Assembly (NCBI GenBank): GCA_026770615.1
Contig: MU631395.1
Coordinates: 282,180 to 306,409, forward strand
DNA length: 24,230 nucleotides
From: Pavlovales sp. CCMP2436
Taxonomy: Eukaryota > Haptophyta > Pavlovophyceae > Pavlovales
Direction: 5' to 3'
Position 1 is the stretch's first letter, and each line of letters starts with the position of its first letter. This document shows positions 18,411-24,230 of the stretch, piece by piece. The position numbers and the translations under genes are program-made. Under the pieces are notes generated by a model. That model was not told where the DNA came from and did not search any database. It saw only the letters and a program-made list of their open reading frames with translations.

Positions 18411-18661
18411 GTTATCTGTCTTTTTGTGTGTGTGCTAAAGGTGCGGCACGTGCGCAGGCGAGCTGCATTTTGAGACGAGCGAGAGGCAGCAGCGGCCGGT
18501 CAGTGCGTCAGTCAGAGAGCCGTCGACTGTCGTGTGCCTTATCAGCCTTAGCGGTGGGATGGTATCCGTGTGCTCTGCAAAAGTCCCTTGATCCGAGTGT
18601 TTCTCAACACTTGGGTCCGGTGGAGACCTGTCAGGGGACGGATGTATTTCTAGATATTTAC
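18411..18661 (-). repeat. Tail repeat R1, copy 5
   Basis: Reverse-oriented and nearly complete, with TAAATATCTAGAAATACATC at its right edge. Blocks are in the same order as at 14787-15101, except that the terminal hairpin is absent. The opposite strand reads ARAQASCILRRARGSSGRS, also found in the copies at 14580 and 14970. Confidence 0.75.
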
Positions 18662-19095
18662 ACGCACGCAGCCGGCGGCCGCGCGGTGCGGGCCTCGGCG
18701 TTTCGGGGGGATTCAAGACGGCCGGCGACATCTCCGAGGATGTCCTCCGCGCCGTGTACACATGCAAGGAGGCGGCGACGGGGGCGCTCGAGGCGGTCGA
18801 CGCCAAGGCCGCCGACATGGCCAAGGCGCTCGAACAGGCTGAGCAGATCCCGAGGTTCAGTTAAGCTGCGGACAAGGTGATCGAGGAGGCCGTCGTTCGC
18901 AGATCCCAAGCTTCGAGGAGGCCGTCCAGTATCGAAACATGGGACACTAATTCTCGTCAGTTTTGCCTAAAGTTATCTTATATCTTCGATCGTCGAAGAC
19001 ACAAGAAATACACGGACCCATGGCATAAAAAAAAAAAAAAAAAATACCCACGCCCGCCACAGGCGCAGTCCCGGCCGCCGCCGGGTCCAGAATAG
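18661..19095 (+). pseudogene. Orphan coding remnant with one in-frame TAA
   Basis: One frame (first base of codons at 18661) is open to 19095 except for TAA at 18862-18864. The part from 18709 reads like a real helical protein (GFKTAGDISEDVLRAVYTCK, then GALEAVDAKAADMAKALEQA) and resumes after the stop as ADKVIEEAVVRR. Codon use is GC-rich and regular. Past 18950 it turns to low-complexity Lys and Pro across an A tract. No ATG is visible, since the frame starts at the edge of the R1 copy. The family is unknown. Confidence 0.3.
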
Positions 19096-19304
19096 AGCGA
19101 TTATTGGGAACTGCAGGCAGTAACAATATAAATAAAATAAATCAGCTGAACAATAGCTAGTTATTATATGTATACATATATAATTTAAAAACAAAATTTA
19201 GCGAGAGGTAAAAACTCTGAAAATATCCTATTGGTTGGAGGCTGGCCGGTTGGTGTGGCCCCTGCTAGTAATATTTTCAATGCAATAATGTTATAAGAAA
19301 ATAT

Positions 19305-19570
19305 ACAAATTGTTTCTCAACAGGGTCATAGAGGGGGTTATTGGGTTCACCAGTGAAATCATGATTGTCCGACCGACATATTTTTTAAATAATTTTCTGT
19401 ATTCAAATATGGTTCCAGACGCAATCAGACGAAAATCCTGATTGCGTCTGGGACCATTTTTGAATGCATAAAATCCATTTTGAAAATCGGCGGTCGGTTG
19501 GACGAGCATCATGTTGGCTCACAGCGTAAATCCAACCCCCTCTATACCTCTGATCAATAGTTTCAATCGA
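19305..19570. repeat. Foldback element (long imperfect palindrome)
   Basis: The inner arms 19402-19428 and 19438-19464 pair over 27 bp with two mismatches around a 9-nt loop. Outward pairing continues: GTCCGACCGAC with GTCGGTTGGAC, then CATAGAGGGGGTT with AACCCCCTCTATA, then ATTG with CAAT at the outer edges. The whole unit is about 265 bp and has no coding capacity beyond a chance frame. It resembles a snapback MITE. Confidence 0.75.
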
Positions 19571-19592
19571 AATGTGAGGGTCAGACGCCAGC

Positions 19593-19820
19593 TTGAATCC
19601 CTATCAGAAATATATCACAGACTTGGACTTCGAATTTGACGAGGAACCGTGTTGCTCGTGCAGCTTGTTACGAGAAATTAAGGAGCCTCCAAAGAGAGCA
19701 GCTTATTTTATTCAAAATTTATTTTCTGGCAGCCCCGCAGGTACCTTTAAATACTTTAAAAGAACACTGGCTGACCTCCAAAGTAAGGTTTGTGTTCGAC
19801 TCAAAACCTTGATGCAATAA
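19593..19820 (+). CDS. Hypothetical AT-rich ORF next to a shared element end
   Basis: It is 75 codons from a TTG that lies inside the GACGCCAGCTTGAATCCC motif also found at 7310, 8430 and 8650. The product (ITDLDFEFDEEPCCSCSLLR, then FIQNLFSGSPAGTFKYFKRT) has a CCSCS cluster. With no ATG and a start inside a repeat, it is probably a fragment. Unrecognised. Confidence 0.2.
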   Translation: MNPYQKYITDLDFEFDEEPCCSCSLLREIKEPPKRAAYFIQNLFSGSPAGTFKYFKRTLADLQSKVCVRLKTLMQ

Positions 19821-20546
19821 CATCACGCACCCTCACACCGCCCGTCTCTTCTTGACGATTCCGTTAGAATCAGATGTCGGACAAGGGGGCGAAATTGTTT
19901 CCCGCCCAATTTTGCTTCTAGGTGTCAGGGTTCCTACTGAATCCAGCATCGCTTTATACTTAAATTAGGACTAAACGTTGGCTATGGCTCAGATCGTCCC
20001 CCTCAGCACACAACCATTCATAGCGATTTCCCGAAGCCAGTCACGAAACCTGGCCAATTAATTTTTAAATATATATATCTGCAGTAGATTCGTGTCTATC
20101 TTTTTTAAAAGCGACGCCACCAATAAGTAACTTACCTCTTAAAATTACATACGAACCATTCATTTTTTAATTTTATTGTAAATTACATACGGAAATCTCA
20201 CATCAAAAAAAAATTAGGGGGGCTGGTGAACGCTTTCAGCATGGCGGATCACCTTTTCAAAAAAAATCACCTTGTTAGTTACTGATTTACTACCCCACGC
20301 ACACGAATTCACAAATTTCTGAAAAATGTGCAAAATAGAGCTCGCCGAGACGAATCCAACGAGCCTAGAGCGAGCTCTGGCTTCGAGCATGGAGGCTCGC
20401 AATGCTATGGATGGTCGTCTCCCACTTGCGGGCTGGGGGAGGGGGACCGAAGCCAGAGCCCGTTGCCAATGAAACTTAGCGGTCAAAAGGCAAATTCCTC
20501 GCGTCTTTCTTCCTTCCGGTCCGTTGGTCCATTGCTTTGGGTGGTG
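19821..20546. other. No supported gene
   Basis: This is mixed sequence, with an AT-rich stretch at 20060-20215. Short frames on both strands overlap at 20214-20555 without a recognisable feature. A 13-base match to a universal small-subunit rRNA motif at 19834-19846 has no rRNA context. Confidence 0.4.
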
Positions 20547-20650
20547 AGGGGTTAGTCCTTGCGTTATAGGGGCCTGGGGGCTATTACAACTAGGCCAGTG
20601 CCGATAAAGCCTCTCTTGGGCGGGGGCGGATCGGGCGGCTTGCCTGGGTA
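20547..20650 (-). repeat. Diverged copy of the OTU-element 5' segment
   Basis: It matches 21836-21945 (GGCCAGTGCC, CTTGGGCG, GCTTGCCTGGGT blocks in the same order) with many substitutions. Only this segment is present; the OTU part does not follow. Confidence 0.6.
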
Positions 20651-20697
20651 ACTAGGGTTCCCTGCAGTTACTGGCACGGAACCTTATATCGTTATTA

Positions 20698-20925
20698 ACC
20701 GACGACGATGAAGGGTCTCGAGCGGAATAAATTATGTATACAGTATAATTTATTCCGCTCGAGTCCTGTCGTCGTCGTCGGTTCATAACGACGTCACTTT
20801 CGCAAGTGAATCTGCCGTTCCAGCAGGTCTTCAGCTGCGCATCATGAGCTTCGTGACCACCACTGAAAAAAATTACATCGTGGAGTTGCCGGACACGCCG
20901 ATGTCCTTGCCGTCGTCGTCCCAGC
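20698..20925. repeat. Head-to-head R3 element ends, including R3 copy 2
   Basis: An inverted R3 end at 20698-20735 faces a second R3 end starting at 20744 across GTATACAG, giving a palindrome of nearly 40-bp arms. The right half continues with CATAACGACGTCAC, the hairpin 20795-20808, and a plus-strand frame from ATG 20844 (TTTEKNYIVELPDTP). Copy 1 has the similar LTTNYIAELPKVP, so a short coding segment may belong to the element. Confidence 0.75.
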
Positions 20926-21090
20926 CGCCCACGTTCGACTTTCTCCACAGCTTGCCGTCTCCTTCTCTCGAGCTGCTGGAGCTGCCGCTGCCACCGTTCC
21001 CATCTCCACCACGCCCACACCCTCGCTCTCACCTTCCCCCTCTCCTCTCCCCTCACCGTTTTGGTTTCGTCTGTCTTAATTTATGGCTTC

Positions 21091-21897
21091 TTATCCTTGG
21101 ATCAGACTGTCATATGTTGCTTCAAAGTGTGTCTTGCCTTCATCGATGGAAATTACGCATATCATCCTTCCTCCGTTGCGCGACTCTGCGATAAGCTCAG
21201 ATAAGGATTTTACGTTAGCTCCAGGCCGGGCTGTCCACCCGTTTCCGTTTGCGTTGTATGGTAAGAGGCCGTTCAGAGGCTCGGCGCGGTATATAGCGAT
21301 GAATTTATGCACTTGCCCCTGCTCCAGTCTCTTGATCAGAACCACATCTTGCCTACGCATGTGGCGATCCTGTGGAGCATGTTATCGTTCATCCATGCTG
21401 CCTGATTTGATCCGAAGTGAGGCGGCCCGTACTTTGCTTGCGCTTCGATTGGCCAAACGTTACGGATTAGCCGGTGGTCAAGGTTGTTTTGCCCATAGGG
21501 TCACCTACGTTCTCCGGTCTGCGTAGATTCAACTGTTCCTGGATGTGTTGCGGGAGGCTGCGGGTATGTGTGATTGCCGCATTTCGTAGTGCTATGGCTG
21601 CCTCCCAGCTAACCGTCCTTCCTGCGCTTCTCAGCACAGCGTAGGGGAGGCAGTTCCCATCACCTTGTATGCTTGCGTGGGTAAGTTTATCCTTGCCAGT
21701 AGCGCTCTTAGGTTGCCAGCCGGTTCGCTTGTCCGTAGATCTCCAGTGATTGTGACGGCTTCTTCCTCTGTAGGGGCTTTTTGTGCTCTGCTAGCCTTTT
21801 TTCCTGCTGCCCGTGGGCCCGCTGGGTTGGGTAGTGAGGTGTTAGTCCTAGCGTTAGTTAGGTACCCCGATAGTGATAACAACCCGGCCAGTGCCAC
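21091..21897 (-). pseudogene. Broken OTU-type cysteine protease, probably retroelement-encoded
   Basis: OTU proteases cleave ubiquitin-type links, and some retroelements carry an OTU domain. On the minus strand a frame from 21897 leads to QAYKVMG at about 21665. The next frame reads GDGNCLPYAVL, the OTU catalytic Cys motif, with the Cys codon at 21650-21652. A third stretch (about 21475-21360) reads YGPPHFGSNQAAWMNDNML and ATCVGKMW. A frame to 21091 reads ICVISIDEGKTHFEATYDSL, which gives the expected catalytic His (codon 21127-21129). Motif order and spacing of about 180 residues fit an OTU fold. At least two frameshifts separate the pieces, so it is dead. The N-terminal segment recurs at 20547-20650. 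Confidence 0.6.
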
Positions 21898-21942
21898 TAC
21901 TGGCTTTCTTGGGCGGTGGGCTAGTTGGGCTTGCCTGGGTGA

Positions 21943-22066
21943 CTATCAGCGGTGGGGACGGTATCCGTGTGCTCGGGTAGGATCCCTGGATCTGAGTATT
22001 TTTCATCACTTAAATCCAGTGAGATCCTCCCGGGGACGGACGTTTAACTAGAAACTTACACACTAT
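21943..22066 (-). repeat. Tail repeat R1, copy 6, joined to LINE-A coding sequence
   Basis: On the minus strand it reads AGTTTCTAGTTAAACGTCCG, CACTGGATTTAAGTG, CACACGGATACCGTCC and CCACCGCTGAT. It then breaks off at 21943, where the OTU-element segment begins. It overlaps the last codons of the LINE-A frame (ending at 22010). This ties R1 to the LINE 3' end. Confidence 0.7.
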
Positions 22067-22920
22067 AAGCTCTTGCAGTAACACCTTTCTAACCTTGCTG
22101 TCTCTAATGGAAAGCATGTAAAAGTGTTGGCCGTGCTGTGCGGTGGGTTTATCTCCTGCCTTCATCTGCATTCGCAGCAGGGCAGTCCTCCGTTTGCAGT
22201 GCATTCTGAGGCTGCTTGATACCACCTCCTTCTGCAGCAGCCCACGCTTGATCACTATGGGTTGGCCTTCATCGTCTTTCCAGCTGCCTTGCGCAGAGCT
22301 CTCTCTATCCTGGTCTATGATATCTTTAACCTTCTGGTCTATCTGTCCCGCATTGTAGTCCTCCCTCGCCATGGCTGCTGATGCGGCAGAGCGTGCTCCG
22401 CCTTTAGAGATGTTGTCGTCTGTGGCCTCTTCCACTGCTGCAATCAGGGCCTGTTTGAGTGCTACACGAATAGCAGCTGTCTCAGGGCATCCCCGAAATA
22501 AATGGTCTCTGGAGTCCTCCCCTGGCCATCGCTTTCCTGCTGCCACACACAAAGGGCATTTCATGCTCATCTTGGTGGACTTTCCTCCCATAATTGCCCT
22601 GTAATGGCCAATTTCTGAGAACTCGGCTGCAATATCAGCATTATACCGTATCAATCCCGATATGCATTGTGCATGAAGTTCGGTAGTTGTTCCGGCCATG
22701 TGGATCGGGCCAGCATATGTTCGGCCTCATTCTCCCAGAGTGCGGCTGTGTTCCCTTTAATGGCATATTTACCTGGCCTTTTGGCCATGATCTCCTCGAC
22801 CAACTGCCTCCTAATGCGCTCAGCAACACCTTTGCGAAGGTGCGACTCGTCGGCTCTTTGGATGTCCCCGGAGGGAGTCGTAACCATGTACTTTCCTGGG
22901 GTGAGGGCTGGTTTTTGTAG
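22010..22920 (-). pseudogene. LINE-A: C-terminal Cys/His domain and preceding linker
   Basis: The frame from 22699 to its stop at 22010 has MKCPLCVAAGKRWPGEDSRD followed by HLFRGCP. This CxxC...H...C pattern is the zinc-type segment often found after RNase H in non-LTR retrotransposons. It continues with AREDYNAGQIDQKVKDIIDQ and a basic helical stretch, matching LINE-B at 16070-16618. Immediately upstream, two more frames (about 22887-22700 and beyond 22900) carry the linker (KGVAERIRRQLVEEIMAKRP), so frameshifts lie near 22700 and 22900. The coding end runs into R1. Confidence 0.65.
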
Positions 22921-23575
22921 ATGTTGGCCATCTGTTTCCCGTGTATAGTGACCTGTTTGGCACCCCAGTTGGCCATGGCATTGAGCATCACAAGGTCATC
23001 CATATGATGGTCTATTTCTTTCATTAAGTTTCTGATCTTTTTTATGGTCTGGGAGTCTACAGTGACATATGTGTTCGTGGTTTCGCGCCATGGTGGGTTA
23101 ATACGGACGTGTTGTTCCTCCATTTCCTTGTCTAGGTCGTGCGCCGACGTGTGCTCGATTTAACAGGTGAGATTGTTGCTCAGGGCCTGCTCGATGAGTG
23201 CTAGGGATGTTGTCATGTGGGGATTTTGGTGGTAGGCGTGAGAACTCTCAGCGGCCATGCCGTGCGGTCTCTCGGTGCACTAAGTGTCTGGAATGGTGTG
23301 ATGGGCTTGCTTGACTCCATTTAGGTGGTCCCATCCTGTCATCTGGAGATTATCCTCCCCTTTTAGCCATTGTAGAGCAAGAGATAATCCGCTTATTTCT
23401 CCATTGGCTACATCCTGCTCACCGTCAAAGGTGCAATGGACGATGTGCACCTCTTCTGTTGGGGGGTGCGTGAAGCGATTGGTAATCAAATAGGCACATG
23501 CCCCAGAGGTCACATAAGTACCATCTTCGAGAACCTTGTGTGATCCATCTAAGCTGCTACCTGTATTTTCCGAGG
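22920..23575 (-). pseudogene. LINE-A: RNase H-like domain with in-frame stops
   Basis: RNase H in such elements removes the RNA strand after reverse transcription. On the minus strand one frame runs from about 23575 to 22920 with TAG at 23280-23282 and TAA near 23160. Motifs in order: SSLDGSHKVLEDGTYVTSGA (first Asp), ANGEISGLSLALQWL (Glu), and TYVTVDSQTIKKIRNL (third acid). The Glu-to-third-acid distance is about 120 residues, much longer than usual, so an insertion or a poor motif assignment is possible. The last catalytic motif is not identified. Confidence 0.5.
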
Positions 23576-24068
23576 TGCATTAAAAATCGACACATAAAGG
23601 GCATTTGTAATTGAATGACGCGCCTTCAGGAAGGCTTGTGTATATCTGGTGACATACCAGAAACGCATGGGCCCCTCGAGTTCACTTTTAAGGGCCTTGA
23701 TCAGCATGACTAGTACTTCGAACGTCACGGATCTCATGGTTTAGGTTTTTGAGCGCTTCTTGGCCTCTTCTGTGAAGAGTTTGTCCAGCTGTTTGCATTG
23801 TTCTAGACCCGGCACCTGCGTTCCTTGGAGGATAGCTTGCTCCGCTGCTGACAGGTCAGTGATGTCCGCGTCTCGAGCTGTCATGGGTTCACTCCGCGTG
23901 GGCTGCTGGGCACATACCAGCACATCTCCCATTCTGCATTCAGCCAGGGCCTTCCAGCGTGGCTTATTGCAGTGTTTCTGCATTTCGGGGCAGAAATCCA
24001 AAAGTAGGTCCGATCCTAGGCCAGCGTAGTTCTCAGCTACAATCCATGGTACTCCCCCAAGTGGGTGT
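23549..24068 (-). pseudogene. LINE-A: region upstream of RNase H
   Basis: The frame is open from the R3 edge (GGVPWIVAENYAGLGSDLLL, then CRMGDVLVCAQQ) to TAA 23741-23743. In the same frame it continues from ATG 23737 (EGPMRFWYVTRYTQAFLKAR) to a stop at 23549, just before the RNase H frame. This is where the end of the reverse-transcriptase part would lie, but no RT catalytic motif is visible. The 5' portion is missing, cut by R3 copy 3. Confidence 0.4.
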
Positions 24069-24165
24069 CTTATAATTTATTCCGCTCGAGTCCTCTCATC
24101 GCAGCTGTCTCGTCGTCGTCGGCTCATAACGACGTCACTTTCGCAAGTGAATCCGCCGATCCCGC
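24069..24165 (+). repeat. R3 element end, copy 3
   Basis: It begins TATAATTTATTCCGCTCGAG directly at the edge of the LINE-A coding remnant, with an extra insert (about 24094-24108) before CATAACGACGTCAC, and carries the hairpin 24136-24149. The remaining 65 bases to the window end are G-rich and hold nothing recognised. Confidence 0.75.
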
Positions 24166-24230
24166 TCACGACCTCTCATCGACGTCGGTTGAGAAAAGGG
24201 TACGGCGGGGTCGGGTGGGGGGGTAAGGGG

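Noticed and set aside
19834..19846. Exact CACACCGCCCGTC match to a universal small-subunit rRNA motif
   Set aside because: Bases on both sides do not continue as rRNA, and no other conserved rRNA segment was seen nearby.

Overview
The window looks like nuclear DNA of a unicellular eukaryote. It has one clear spliced gene with GT-AG introns of about 76-190 nt, many degraded retroelements and repeats, and an integrated fragment of a polinton-like virus (PLV). The host DNA is GC-rich, while the viral block is visibly more AT-rich. The species cannot be named from the sequence; an alga or other PLV-bearing protist is a reasonable guess, and that is inference.

Layout. 1-1880: short doubtful ORFs and a palindromic minisatellite at about 1083-1500. 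1880-2197: AT-rich flank. 2198-6937: PLV morphogenesis module. It holds a major capsid protein (minus strand, one in-frame TAG), a small virion-type gene (minus, one in-frame TGA), an intact penton/minor capsid protein (minus), a packaging ATPase (plus, one frameshift and two stops) and an unrecognised Pro-rich gene (plus, one frameshift). The two transcription directions diverge from an AT-rich stretch at 4739-4828. No integrase, helicase, polymerase or protease gene is present, and the right end runs into a host repeat at about 6938.

6938-9420: repeat cluster with two 293-bp inverted arms, direct repeats and retroelement-tail copies. 9629-13701: a 13-exon gene for an 881-residue membrane hybrid histidine kinase, with all splice phases consistent and all catalytic motifs present. 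13722-18661: more tail repeats, then a broken LINE-type coding region on the minus strand with a repetitive Pro-rich extension. 18661-20650: an orphan open frame, a foldback element and AT-rich filler. 20698-24165: palindromic DNA-element ends, a broken OTU-type cysteine protease, and the RNase H plus Cys/His carboxy end of a second, related LINE, both on the minus strand.

The viral genes would have built and filled a capsid, but only the penton gene is unbroken, so the module is a decaying endogenous virus. The histidine kinase is the only clearly functional host gene seen.
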